From: Lamellibrachia columna
Lineage: Eukaryota; Annelida; Polychaeta; Sabellida; Siboglinidae
Assembly (NCBI GenBank): GCA_963662155.1
Contig: OY759268.1
Location: 3,832,201 to 3,896,200, forward strand
DNA length: 64,000 bases
Direction of reading: 5' to 3'
The notes beneath the pieces were generated by a model. The model had not been told where the DNA came from. It did no database searches and saw only the letters and a list, made by a program, of their open reading frames with translations. This document shows positions 51,788 to 61,745 of the stretch, piece by piece (positions within the stretch are counted from its first letter, which is position 1; every line of letters begins with the position of its first letter). The position numbers and the translations under genes are program-made.

Positions 51788-52955
51788 TGTATTTCAGAAA
51801 GCTTTCGATAAAGTGTCACATCAAAGATTATTACTTAAGCTAAAAGCCCTTGGCATAGGTAATGATGTAATCAACTGGATAGAAAAGTGGCTTACACACA
51901 GAAAACAGAGTAATAGTAGATGGTGAGATTTCAAACTGGAAATCTGTTTTGAATGGGGTACCACAGAGATCAGTACTAGGCCCTATACTGTTTTTAATAT
52001 ATACATAAATTATTTGGAAGATGACATATCTAGCAAAGTACTCAAATTTGCAGATGACACAAAAGTATTCAGAAAGGTTACTGATGTTACAGATAAACAC
52101 AGTTTACAGGATGATCTAGAAAAATTACTTAAATTATCATAAAAGTGGCAAATATTATTCAATTTTGGAAAGTGTAAATGTATACATATAGGACATGGAA
52201 ACATGGACGAAGAATATAAAATGGGGGATGCTGTACTAGGTAGAACCACACTAGAAAGGACAAAGGAGTAACATTTAGTGCCGAGATGAAAGTATCAGAG
52301 CAATGTGGGATTGCTGCTTCGAAAGGAAATCAAATTCTAGGGCTAATTAGGAGAACTGTCATGTATAAGGAGAAACAGCTAATTGTACCCCTGTACAAAG
52401 CAATAGTTATACCGCATTTGGAATATTGTATTCATGCATGGAGGATATATCGTAAAAAGGACATAGACAAGTTAGAAAGAATACAACGAAGTTCAACTAA
52501 AATGATTCCAGAATTGAGAGACCTTAGTTACAAAAGTCGCTTATTACAATGTGGTTTGACAACACTAGAGACCAGGAGACTAAGAGGAGACCAAATAGAA
52601 GTGTTTAAAATAGTGAATGGTTATGAGGATGTTGGCAGGAATATGTTCTTCAAACTTAAAGAAGGCAGTAGAACCTGAGGACACCAAACAGCATTAGTTA
52701 AGGAGCAGTGTAGGTTGGACATGAGAAAGTACTCTTTCTCACAAAGGGTGAAAAATTAATGGAACAAACTGCCAAATGATTGTGTTAATGCTAGTAGTGT
52801 GAATATGTTTAAAAATAGAATTGACAGATATTTGATAAGGGCAGGCTACACCTAGATGAGAAAATTGTTGGACTCTCGATAAACCAATGGCTTCCATGTC
52901 CATTTGCCATCTGGAACTTATTGTTTGGGATGGCAAACTTGTTAAATCTTGTCTT
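51788..52955 (+). mobile_element. fam-1 LINE, copy A (RT core to 3' end, decayed)
   Basis: It starts inside RT motif A (VFQKAFDKVSHQRLLLKLKA), just after the catalytic aspartate, so it is 5'-truncated. It continues with a frameshifted motif B, then SSKVLKFADDTKVFRKV (motif C) and a thumb region in the frame 52286-52678. After the ORF remnant comes the fam-1 3' UTR (GTTGGACTCTCGATAAACCA, TGGCTTCCATGTCCATTTGC, GATGGCAAACTTGTTAAATC). Stops, frameshifts and the loss of YLD make it inactive. Confidence 0.9.
52286..52678 (+). pseudogene. fam-1 RT C-terminal region, copy A
   Basis: A 130-codon frame beginning MKVSEQCGIAASKGNQILGL, then PHLEYCIHAWRIYRKKD, LERIQRSSTKMIPELRDLSY and LETRRLRGDQIEVFKIVNGY. 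It matches copy C (57580-58215) closely. An early stop (SRT, stop) cuts off the end that copies B and C keep (the WNKL..D.V and MFKN..D.YL blocks); those residues reappear downstream in decayed form. Confidence 0.88.
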
Positions 52956-53244
52956 ACTATAACATATTCAATAATAAACATGATTATGTCGTGCAGTTGT
53001 CATCACAAACATTGAATCAAACTATATATGTCAGACCTTACTTTCTCGGATGTAGTAAAACCATGGCAATTCATTCGCTTAGTTAATGCAGCAACTGGGA
53101 CAAAGTGAAATAAAAAAATTACTCCCAAGGTATCTCAATGCAACTTATATACCATATCAGTTTAACTTATCTGATACGTAGCCTTAATGGAGTTTTAGCG
53201 ATAGGTTTGAAACAATTAACTTGCCCAAAATGCTCTAGTGTTTC
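52956..53244. other. Non-coding stretch
   Basis: AT-rich, no recognisable feature. Confidence 0.5.
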
Positions 53245-53405
53245 CGGGTGTGGCAGGAAGTGGGACGTGGGTCCTCAAAAATGGTGGTAGGTTGGCCTCA
53301 ACATTGGTGGGAGGTTGGATTGGTGGGAGATGTTACTCTCAAAACTGGTGAGAGGTTGCCCCTCCCCAAACAGGTGGCACTTAGGTTGAGACCCCTCCCA
53401 TTACC
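53245..53405 (-). repeat. Dispersed pyrimidine-rich repeat, copy 2 (inverted)
   Basis: On the minus strand it reads GGGTCTCAACCTAAGTGCCA, CCTGTTTGGGGAGGGGCAAC, CTCTCACCAGTTTTGAGAG and then CAACCTCCCACCAATG-type units ending in CCCACTTCCTGCCACACC. This is the same order as copy 1 at 9318-9490. The plus-strand frame at 53248-53475 is a by-product. Confidence 0.72.
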
Positions 53406-54527
53406 GTTCTTAAAAGTACGAACGGTAGTAAAATTTATTGGTGTTCTCCCTGTCCTGCTAATAAATATAACTTAGATATCTAGCTTACATCGCATGTAAA
53501 ACTACAACATGTCGTCTTTGAAATAACGTCTGAAAACTGATAAGTATTCACGTATTCACTGATGGATACCATTGTATCTGTGTTTAAGTATGAGTATCTC
53601 GGCGCGAAGCTTATGGAGCGAAGGTGACCGACAAATCCAGCTGACGTGATTGCCTATTAGTTACGAAGCTAGAAACAGGTAGAGCGAACAAACTGCTGAA
53701 ACTGTCTAATGCGTTACGCAATGATACCCACCATTGTCTGGAGTGATCGAAGTAGGAGCGGTCAGATGAATGCACGTGTTTTCCAGACCCACCGTGACAC
53801 TGTAAATTAACGACCGCCACATTACTAACTTGTTGAACAGAAATAGCCGCACCTCGTGTTAGCATTAGTTAGTACTAGACATACTTAACACATTAACCAA
53901 GGTTACAAATAACTTTCAATTTAAATTCTCAAATCAACAATCATCTATGATAAAACATAACAATATAACATAAACAAAATTGTTCATGCAGATTATATAC
54001 TAAGTATTTATTGAAGTATATAAGTTTCACGGTATGACACAGCCTACGCATACGCGAACGACATTGAATTCAACGGGCGAGTTTCTTGCGAGACACTGCC
54101 ACGCCCGTAGTTGAAGGGCCTAGTTGGAAATTCAAACATGTAATCTAAACTACAGTTTTACCGAGTCTACTTCATTAAAAGGCAAATATATATATATATA
54201 TATATGTGTGTGTAAATGTGACAAAACTAACTCACCAGTGTGTAGAAATGTAAAGCTGATCCGCGAGAAGGCCAACATGTCTAACGTAGAGAATCGCCGT
54301 TTGCACACGTCTCCGGTCCAGGACAAACTGCGCTGGTCATTCACTAAACCCGTCCAGCCAGTTAATATGGGAGTGCCTCTGCTATCCTAGTGGCCTCTAG
54401 TGAGTGAATCAAGGTACTAACCATGCGATATCATAGTGCACAAATTAGGGTTACGTTCCCCCACTTTAAAGTTTAGACATCCGCTGCTAAAATACATATG
54501 ACAGTGGATTACTTAGGGGTATTGGGC
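53406..54527. other. Non-coding; small (TA)n(TG)n tract at about 54186-54212
   Basis: Short overlapping frames on both strands (53611-53865 minus; 54124-54390 plus; 54150-54344 minus) have no recognised domain. The TA/TG microsatellite lies inside the last two. I see no gene. Confidence 0.45.
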
Positions 54528-54921
54528 CATATAGAGACAAGGAGGTTAAGAGGAGATCAGATTGAAGTTTTTAAGATATTGAATGGGTATGAAAATATTG
54601 ATAGAAATATGTTTTTCTCACTCAAGAAGGATAGCAGAACTAGAGGACATGAGGTAAAATTAGTAAAGGATCAATGTAGATTGGACATCAGGAAGCACTC
54701 GTTCTCACAGAGGACAATAAATGAATGGAACAAATTGTCTACAGATTGTGTAACTGCTAGCAGCGTGAATATGTTTAAAAACAAGGTTGACACATATCTC
54801 AGGAGGGCGGGTTATAAGTAGGTGAACATTGTTGGACTCTCGATAAGCCAATGGCTTCCTTGTCCACTTGCCATCTGGGCCTTTGGCTTGGATGGCAAAT
54901 CTTGTTAAATCTTGTTAAATC
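54528..54921 (+). mobile_element. fam-1 LINE, copy B (3' end only)
   Basis: It starts at ETRRLRGDQIEVFKILNGYE, about 90 codons before the ORF2 stop, and runs through a complete 3' UTR to two copies of the tail AAATCTTGTT. The frame called from 54498 includes about ten codons of unrelated flank (MTVDYLGVLG), so the Met is not a native start. The ORF part is intact to its stop and nearly identical to copy C. Confidence 0.92.
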
Positions 54922-55884
54922 ATATGACCCCTCTGGCTGAAATCTTTTCAGGGTGTAACCTGTTGCGCCGCCTCATAGAAGTAAGTTAAATTAATGAGTT
55001 ACTATGATTGACTTGTCGAGATCCTAGATGGGCTATTTGTGTAGGGCCAGGTAACTCAGTTTGAACAGTTTTGCTATGTACATGCAGTACCGGCGTCGTG
55101 CTTACAAATATTGACACTAGCTGTCTCTGTGTTTCTCTCTCCGCCCCCCCCCCCCCCGACGCTTACCTGCTGGATGTATGTACTCACGGCGAAAAAATTT
55201 CTTTGTACGCAGCTCAGCGCCTCTGGAACATAACAGCTTCGAGATGCAGCTTCAGATTTTCTTTTAAAAACTGGATATGATCTCTTTAAATGTGTGTGCA
55301 TGTTATGCTGGAAATGTATTGATGCCATTTTTGCTATTTACTTTAAACTTATTTAACTTTATTACTATTCACGTTTGATTTATTTGAATTAGTGATGTAA
55401 ATTGGTGTATCTGCGCATGCGCGTATGTTGAAGCATGTAAATATCATATCATGTCATATCATAACATATCATAATTAGCTGCACCAACGTGTGTGCATGG
55501 GGAAAATTAATATAACATAAATTTCCGCTTTTGCGTGTGTAGATGGGGAGGAAAATATTTTACGGCCGGAAGTGGAAATTCATCCATTATTTCCCTTGGT
55601 TGACATTCTCTGTTATAACTCATTGCTATTATATACAGTACCTATTATTGTAACTATAATATATTGATGTTATTAATAAACTGATGTCAACTACCGGCTC
55701 GTGGGCGAAGAGAACATCAGAAAATACCGTGGACGCGAAGTAACTTATGTTGTAACAGAACTGTTTTGGAAGTGGCTAAAGAGAAAGGTTCTATAGGGGT
55801 AGATTGTGTATCGTATGCAGCCTTACAGAAAAAGAACGGTGTTGTTTGGATATAAGGTTAGTTTTCACGGAGAAGAATACATGA
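54922..55884. other. Non-coding; C-tract and an unconvincing exon-like segment
   Basis: A run of about 15 C lies at 55145. On the minus strand a frame of about 60 codons ends at CCAGCAG followed by GTAAGC (near 55165), a good splice-donor match. No acceptor or partner exon could be identified, so I do not call a gene. Confidence 0.35.
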
Positions 55885-56065
55885 TTGGAGCAACGTATCT
55901 ACTAACTGTTTAAATGCTAGCACTCTGAATATGTTTAAAACAAAACTGAGAGATATCTCATCAGGGTAGGCTACACAAATACGAAACAATGTTGCTCGAG
56001 AAAACTAAATGCTTTGTTGTCCATTTGCCATCTTGAGTGCATTGTTTTTCGTGGCAACCATATTA
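55885..56065 (+). mobile_element. fam-1-related LINE 3' end, copy E (old)
   Basis: It contains a diverged end of ORF2 (GTTTAAATGCTAGCACTCTG, AATATGTTTAAAACAAAACT, then AGGGTAGGCTACAC). A diverged 3' UTR follows (GTTGCTCGAGAAAACTAAAT, GTCCATTTGCCATCTTGAG, CGTGGCAACC). The order matches copies A-D, but with many substitutions and no recognisable decamer tail. Confidence 0.72.
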
Positions 56066-56499
56066 CAGAAGGCAGGCAATTGCATCACCCAAAATGGCAT
56101 CTAGGAAAATGATGACGAAACATAACATATATCAGCTTGGAGGACATAGCAGTAAAGGTTAAAAGGTTAAAGGCATAAATTATGCTGGCTGAAGTCACCT
56201 ATTGTTCCAGCCCGGACTTGACGCTCACTGAGTTGGTTCCATTCAACTATTATCTTTACAAAATCACAATTCCTGGATTGGTATGTTTGGACTACAGGCA
56301 CTATTAAGTACCTGGAGTTATTGATTTGAAATTTTTCAACGATATTAACGGTCACAATTTATGGCGGATCCAGATTCTGAAAAAAGGGTTGCCAAGTTTA
56401 CCAGAAAATACACCAGATGGTAGATTTTCTGCAGGATACACGCAGGCACGCACATAGTAGTCCACTTTTTTATAATGCTACCCCTTTTGAAAGTGTACA
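56066..56499. other. Non-coding stretch
   Basis: Only short frames and no recognised element. Confidence 0.5.
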
Positions 56500-56692
56500 A
56501 TGACCTTATAACAGCGGTAGACTCTCGTGAGGGTAAATTATCATGGAAAAGTCTTATGTACTGCATGGCCGTTTGTGATAGGGACCTTACAAGAGGTGGA
56601 CCACTGCATGGCCGCTTGTGATAGGGACCTTACAAGAGGTGGACCACTGCATGGCCGCTTGTGATAGGGACCTTACAAGAGGTGGACCACTG
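56500..56692 (+). repeat. 43-bp minisatellite, three units plus a diverged leading unit
   Basis: CTGCATGGCC starts at 56561, 56604 and 56647, exactly 43 bp apart. The unit contains GCTTGTGATAGGGACCTTAC and AAGAGGTGGACCACTG. A diverged preceding unit (GACCTTATAACAGCGGTAGA) lies near 56501. The GACCTTA.AAGAG..GGAC.ACTG core is shared with the 78-bp minisatellite at 2675-3205. Confidence 0.9.
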
Positions 56693-57043
56693 AAAGCCAT
56701 TCGTCCTCTCATGTTGTGTCGCCAAATGTGTCTCCAAAAAACACATCGTTGTGATTCTCGAGATGTGTGACATCATGGCTGTAGCTTCTTAGGGTGATAC
56801 TCTGCTTTTCACAGAGAATTACCGTCTTTACTATGGGCTGCAGCTTAAGGCGGATGTCTCTCACACTGGTTTGCAAGCCTGACAATAGCTGTTGTAATTC
56901 ACTATAATTTGTGTTTAAGGCATAATGGTAGAGTCAATAAGAATTACTGGGAACAAATGGCAGTACTCGTCGCAAACTTCGAAGGATATCGAGAGTCCAA
57001 CATTTGTATACATTCAGTGCGGTATTATTCTTCCCTGGAATCT
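56693..57043. other. Non-coding stretch
   Basis: No recognisable feature. Confidence 0.5.
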
Positions 57044-57163
57044 ACATCAGGTGGATGACACATCAGGTAGATGACACATCAGGTAGATGACACATCAGGT
57101 GGATGACACATCAGGTGGATGACACATCAGGTAGATGACACATCAGGTGGATGACACATCAGG
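57044..57163 (+). repeat. 16-bp minisatellite, seven and a half units
   Basis: Units ACATCAGGTGGATGAC and ACATCAGGTAGATGAC are mixed, starting at 57044 with exact 16-bp spacing. Units differ only at the G/A position. Confidence 0.95.
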
Positions 57164-57488
57164 GGTTTGTAAAGGGCAAGGAGAAGAACCTAAAATATTA
57201 AATGACCCTCTTCGATTAAAATTCAAACGTATGTGGTGAAGCGTCTGAGGTGTACTGAGTTCTACCGTGGGTTGCCACAACGTATGGGATTTAGAACACG
57301 GAACAAACCGTATACGCGTGCAACAGTTCATTCATCCATGTCCAAATTCATCTATCCGAGTGGTGGCAGTAATTTACAAAGCTAAGCTACAAAACTAAGC
57401 TATGTGTGATCATTAACTCTGAATCAAGATACTGACATTTCACAAAGCACTGACAGGATACAATACTAGCAAAACCATGGCAACTGTC
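57164..57488. other. Non-coding stretch
   Basis: A short minus frame (57143-57331) overlaps the minisatellite and has no recognised domain. Confidence 0.5.
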
Positions 57489-57579
57489 AGATTTAACAAG
57501 ATTTGCCATCCAAGCCAAAGGCCCAGATGGCAAGTGGACAAGGAAGCCATTGGCTTATCGAGAGTCCATCAATGTTCAT

Positions 57580-58215
57580 CTACTTATAACCCGCCCTCCT
57601 GAGATATGTGTCAACCTTGTTTTTAAACATATTCACGCTGCTAACAGTTACACAATCTGTAGATAATTTGTTCCATTCATTTATTGTCCTCTGTGAGAAC
57701 GAGTGCTTCCTGATGTCCAATCTACATTGATCCTTTACTAATTTTACCTCATGTCCTCTAGTTCTGCTATCCTTTTTGAGTGAGAAAAACATATTTCTAT
57801 CAATATTTTCATACCCATTCAATATCTTAAAAACTTCAATCTGATCTCCTCTTAACCTCCTTGTCTCTAGAGTTGTTAAACCACATTCTTTCAGGCGTTC
57901 TTCATAACTAAGGTCTCTCAGTTCTGGAATCATTTTAGTTGCTCTCCTTTGTATGCGTTCAAGCGTATCTATATCCTTCTTACGATACGGTCTCCATGCT
58001 TGTATACAGTATTCTATATGAGGTCTAACTATTGCTTTATAAAGAGGTATAATTAACTTTTTTCCCTTGTATGTTATGTTTCTTCTAATCAATCCAAGAA
58101 TTTGATTACCCTTTGAAGCTACAATACCACACTGCTCTGAAACTTTCATATCAGCGCTTATTGTAACTCCTAAGTCCTTTTCTTTTACAGTAATACCCAG
58201 AACAGTATCTCCCAT
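57580..58215 (-). pseudogene. fam-1 ORF2 C-terminal part, copy C
   Basis: A 211-codon frame starting MGDTVLGITVKEKDLGVTIS, then SEQCGIVASKGNQILGLIRR, IEYCIQAWRPYRKKDIDTLE, LETRRLRGDQIEVFKILNGY and DTYLRRAGYK at the natural stop. It is the direct continuation of the frame at 58151-58852. The Met is internal to ORF2: in copy A the same residues follow EEYK without a break. Confidence 0.92.
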
Positions 58216-58852
58216 TTTTATAGTTTACATTCAAGTTCCCATGTCCTGTATGTAGGCATTTACATTTCCCAAAATTGAACAGCATCTGCCATTTCTCAGA
58301 CCGTTTCACTAATCTGTCTAGATCGTTTTGTAAATGTTGTTTATCACCATCAGTATTAACCTTTCTAAACAGTTTTGTGTCATCCGCAAATTTCAGTACG
58401 TTACTTGTTATACTGTCGTCCAAGTCATTGATATAAATTAAGAATAATATAGGTCCTAATACTGATCCTTGAGGTACCCCACTCAAAACCGATTTCCAAT
58501 TTGAAACTTCTCCATCTACTACAACTCGTTGTCTTCTGTCAGTCATCCATTGTTCTATCCAGTCAGTTATGCTATCCCCGATACCATGGCCTTTTAATTT
58601 AAGTAGTAATCTTTGATGTGGCACTTTGTCAAAAGCTTTCTGAAAATCTAAGTAGATAATATCTACTGGCGATCCCACGTCTATCCACTTAGTTATTTCT
58701 TCCAAAAAACATAACATATTTGTTAAGCATGACCTCGCTTTAAGGAATCCATTTTGAGATGAATTTAATAATGTATGCTTAACGAGGAAGTCCACCATAT
58801 GGTCTTTAATTAACCTTTCTAATAATTTACAAATCACTGACGTTAAACTCAC
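58151..58852 (-). pseudogene. fam-1 reverse transcriptase core, copy C
   Basis: A 233-codon frame with all RT catalytic blocks: SSQNGF at residues 31-36, motif A YLDFQKAFD at 67-75 (Asp69), motif B SGVPQGSVLGP at 124-134, and motif C FADDTKLF at 155-162 (Asp157, Asp158). The catalytic triad is intact. The reading frame is lost after residue 211 (YKNG), where five A on the minus strand replace the four seen in copy A. The last 22 residues are out of frame. Upstream NYRPV is in frame, so the first Met is not a true start. Confidence 0.93.
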
Positions 58853-58931
58853 TGGTCTGTAATTCTCTGACTTATTTCTCGAACCCTTTTTAAATCGTTA
58901 CAGTTGGTGTCCTTGTACGTAACAACCGTTA

Positions 58932-59255
58932 TTACGATTGGCTAATAGTGAATGTGACGTCCCGACTGTTCGTGTTTATTTTTCTTTCGAAGTACAGTGT
59001 CTGATCATTCTTTTGATACCTTTTTAATTCAAATAATTGTAATGGGATGTGATTAAATAAAAAATATATATCTTCTTTCTTGCCCCTCGTTGGAACAATT
59101 CTTTCGGACGCCCCTGACTGATCACTAATACGTAAAATGACACGTATGTTTTCTATGAAACGCTTAGTGTTACATATAGCAGATTCTTTGTTTGGCTCCA
59201 GACTGATACTGTTGATATGATGCTTGTAGACGTCTTTGAATAGGCGACTGGACAT
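58932..59255 (-). other. Unassigned 107-codon reading frame
   Basis: It begins MSSRLFKDVYKHHINSISLE and contains IRVILRISDQSGASERIVPT. I recognise no domain. It lies just 5' of LINE copy C on the same strand, but its sequence does not look like a LINE endonuclease or ORF1. The AT-rich 3' half argues against coding. It could be a chance frame or a fragment of an unrelated element. Confidence 0.25.
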
Positions 59256-59489
59256 TTTGAATGGCTTGGGATCAAACGTTTATTTTTTTCTTTGAAGTGG
59301 GTGAAAGGATTTACTTATTGTGTATTGTGTGTGGTTGCTCAACAAAATAACTCAAAGGTTAATAAACTATACTGCAAGGACACATTCGAAACGTGTCTAA
59401 GCCACTCAACAAAGGCGGGTCTTTGAAACTTGTATTGATAACAATGGGGTGTTACATGCTAAGCAACAGCTCGGAGTATTAGACACCTC

Positions 59490-59705
59490 AGGGCATTGAA
59501 TGGATGGAACAAATTGTCTACGGATTGTATAACTGCTAGCAGCGTGAATATGTTTAAAAACAAGATTAATCCATATCTCACGAGGGCGTGTTACACGTAG
59601 ATGAACATTGTTGGACTCTCGACAAGTCACTCTCTTCCTTGTCTACTTGCTATGTGGGCCTTTGACTTCGATGGCAAATCTTGTTAAGTCTTGTTAAACA
59701 TCTAG
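59490..59705 (+). mobile_element. fam-1 LINE, copy D (3' end only)
   Basis: It begins at the last 30 or so codons of ORF2 (GAATGGATGGAACAAATTGT, then CTAGCAGCGTGAATATGTTT) and continues through the 3' UTR (GTTGGACTCTCGACAAGTCA, GATGGCAAATCTTGTTAAGT) to a second tail unit. It lies in opposite orientation to copy C and converges on the ORF1 remnant at 59745-60600. Confidence 0.9.
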
Positions 59706-59744
59706 ATAAACCTAAACATATTTTACAAGATTTAACCAGATTTT

Positions 59745-60600
59745 CAACTATCTACTGCTGCTGAGAGTTCATCCTCAACTAATGCGGCCTATCCACTTAG
59801 ATAAAATCCATCTATCATGTACATATCAGTCCTCCCAACGAAACTTCCCCACAAATCCAACTTTCCGCTTCCCTATACAGCTTCTGTACTAGCATGTTAA
59901 TTACCATCCCCGGCAGTTTCGATATATCAGACCCCTCATTCCTATTAATGATAGAATCCCTGAGAGAATTACCTGCTGAACACACTTCTGGGTTAGTGTT
60001 CTGAGTTACTGTCTGTATTGCAGTTGTACCCTCCCTCACTACATTATTTCTTCCTACGTGTGCTAAAACAGATCCACCCTTTCACGAACCTATAATGTTT
60101 TCTACCTTCTCAATTATAGGCAAGGCAAGGCAAGCAAACCACCACGTCATCTCCCTTGTATAAGTCTCTGTTGGGTTTCCTAACTATCGATTCCCGCACA
60201 AACATTCTCGTTCTCTCCCTCACCACCTCTATCACTACCTCAGAATAGCTCTTCCGTTCCGTTCCACTGCAGCCTTGTCACCTGACAGACTGTTATCAAT
60301 CTTCCTCTCACCCATCAACGTGTCACGTTTCCCTCCCGTCTCCTGGCTAACTTGAGCTCCCGTCGCCTTCCTTCCTGACACCTTCCTCCCATCTCCCTCA
60401 CTCCCATCACCCTCACTCTCGTCTCCTGTCTACGTCGCTCCTGTCTCCTTCTCTCCAGTTGTCTTACCTCCCATTTCTTTCCTTCCAGTCCCCATACGTT
60501 CTGTCTCTCTTCGACCTGTCACTCTACCTCCTCTAAGCCTCCTCCCGGGCTGAGGTGATAACTCCCTAGCATCTCTCTCATCGTCTCCCCCCCCCCACCT
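59745..60600 (-). pseudogene. Decayed LINE ORF1 with SGNH/esterase-like domain
   Basis: Minus-strand translation in three frames gives, in order: a highly charged purine-rich stretch; ERKSYSEVVIEVVRERTRMF; VRESIVRKPNRDLYKGDD; VVVCLP; KGGSVLAHVGRNNVVREGTT; PGMVINMLVQKLYREAE; and DMYMIDGFYLSG with AALVEDELSAAVDS. This is the block order of SGNH-hydrolase-like domains carried in ORF1 of CR1-type LINEs. The usual GTNN block reads GRNN and the usual DGLHLS block reads DGFYLS, so the catalytic His is lost. Several stops and frameshifts confirm decay. The plus-strand C/T richness at 60230-60620 is its complement. Confidence 0.68.
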
Positions 60601-60649
60601 TATCATCTACTGCCCCCACTGGAACCACTGGCACAACCCACTGTCACGA

Positions 60650-61660
60650 TTTTTACTAGTATGAACGATAACATTCTTTAGTCCAGGGTTAATAATGAAT
60701 AACAGCGGATGAGCTGATGTGACTTACTTTACTTTCGTGTTCAGATTATGTATATAATAACCAATACTATGGCAAATATGTATCATTGATATGAGACTAG
60801 AACACACATTTATATATATATATATATAGTTTGCGCATTTATTACGTAAATTGTACAACAAGATAAGTTTAGTGTTCAAAACATCAACAGTTATACAGTA
60901 TAAAAAGTATACCACTTAGTATATTAATGATCCCTGACTAAAATCGAGACTAGTTATAATTACAAGTTAAAATGACAATTTTCAGTCTTACCAGAAATAG
61001 AGTTCAACGATTTTGAAAGTTGTATCCTTGGATGTGGGTTAAACTAAAAGCTAACTTCGACTCCTTCCCTGGGTCGTCACAGGGATAATTCTAAAACTTT
61101 GCACACATAACACTTGACGATCGTTGGGTAAACGGATTTTATTCACGGACGAACACTTTTACGATGACGGACGAAACAAGACGAACCAGTCGAATCAGTA
61201 GAAACGCTTCGACTGTGAAGATCGATGTACGCTTCAATGAAGTTGTTTGTCGACGCATGTCACGCGATCACCACGATGAACGTCTCGACGATGGGAATCA
61301 ACGTAAGTCGCACAGTTGTGTAGATGTAATCGCCTCAATGTAGATCTTTTATACGAATTAATGATCATCTTGTCGCTTTTGTGAATTTCCATTTTAACTT
61401 ATCGAATAAATTATGCAATTAGAATCATTACAAGGATTATTTCATCTTTTCTTCACTAACAATTAATATCAGAACATTTCAACTTAACAATAAGGGCTTT
61501 ATTCGCGCAATAATTTTCTACATAGTTGCCAAAATTTCAGCTTAAAAATACAGTTGTTACAAAATACACGTCATCACACACTTAAACCAAAACTACGAAT
61601 AGCGCTTAAGTTCGTTCCCATCACTAAAACCAAATCTGGATGATTACACAACAGTAGTTA
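60650..61660. other. Non-coding; (TA)n at about 60811-60828 and a short exon-like frame
   Basis: AT-rich apart from 61140-61320. A 59-codon plus-strand frame at 61164-61343 (MTDETRRTSRISRNASTVKI at its start) contains AACGTAAGT at 61301, a strong donor match, 46 codons in. I recognise no domain and can find no second exon in the window. Confidence 0.35.
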
Positions 61661-61745
61661 GTAGACCTCTACTAACTACTCACAACACATCTCTCGACCC
61701 AGTGAGAAGCGCGGTGGAGGTGTGGCTGTACTCTATCAAAGCTGA

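Larger units (their letters stand above)
57489..58900 (-). mobile_element. fam-1 LINE, copy C: best-preserved RT, 5'-truncated
   Basis: On the minus strand it begins just upstream of ENYRPVSLTSVICKLLE (near 58890), spans the whole RT core and C-terminal region, and ends in the fam-1 3' UTR and a tail of about one and a half decamers (GGCAAATCTTGTTAAATCTG). The endonuclease and ORF1 are missing. The single clear lesion is a one-base frameshift near 58217. Known biology of CR1-type LINEs makes this an RNA-copying enzyme acting at a nicked target. As a truncated copy it cannot move by itself. Confidence 0.93.

Noticed and set aside
53248..53475. 75-codon plus-strand frame
   Set aside because: It lies in the dispersed pyrimidine-rich repeat, whose other copy at 9318-9490 does not keep the frame.
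55074..55328. Possible host exon ending at CCAGCAG/GTAAGC on the minus strand
   Set aside because: Only a donor match; no acceptor, no second exon, and the frame runs through a C homopolymer.
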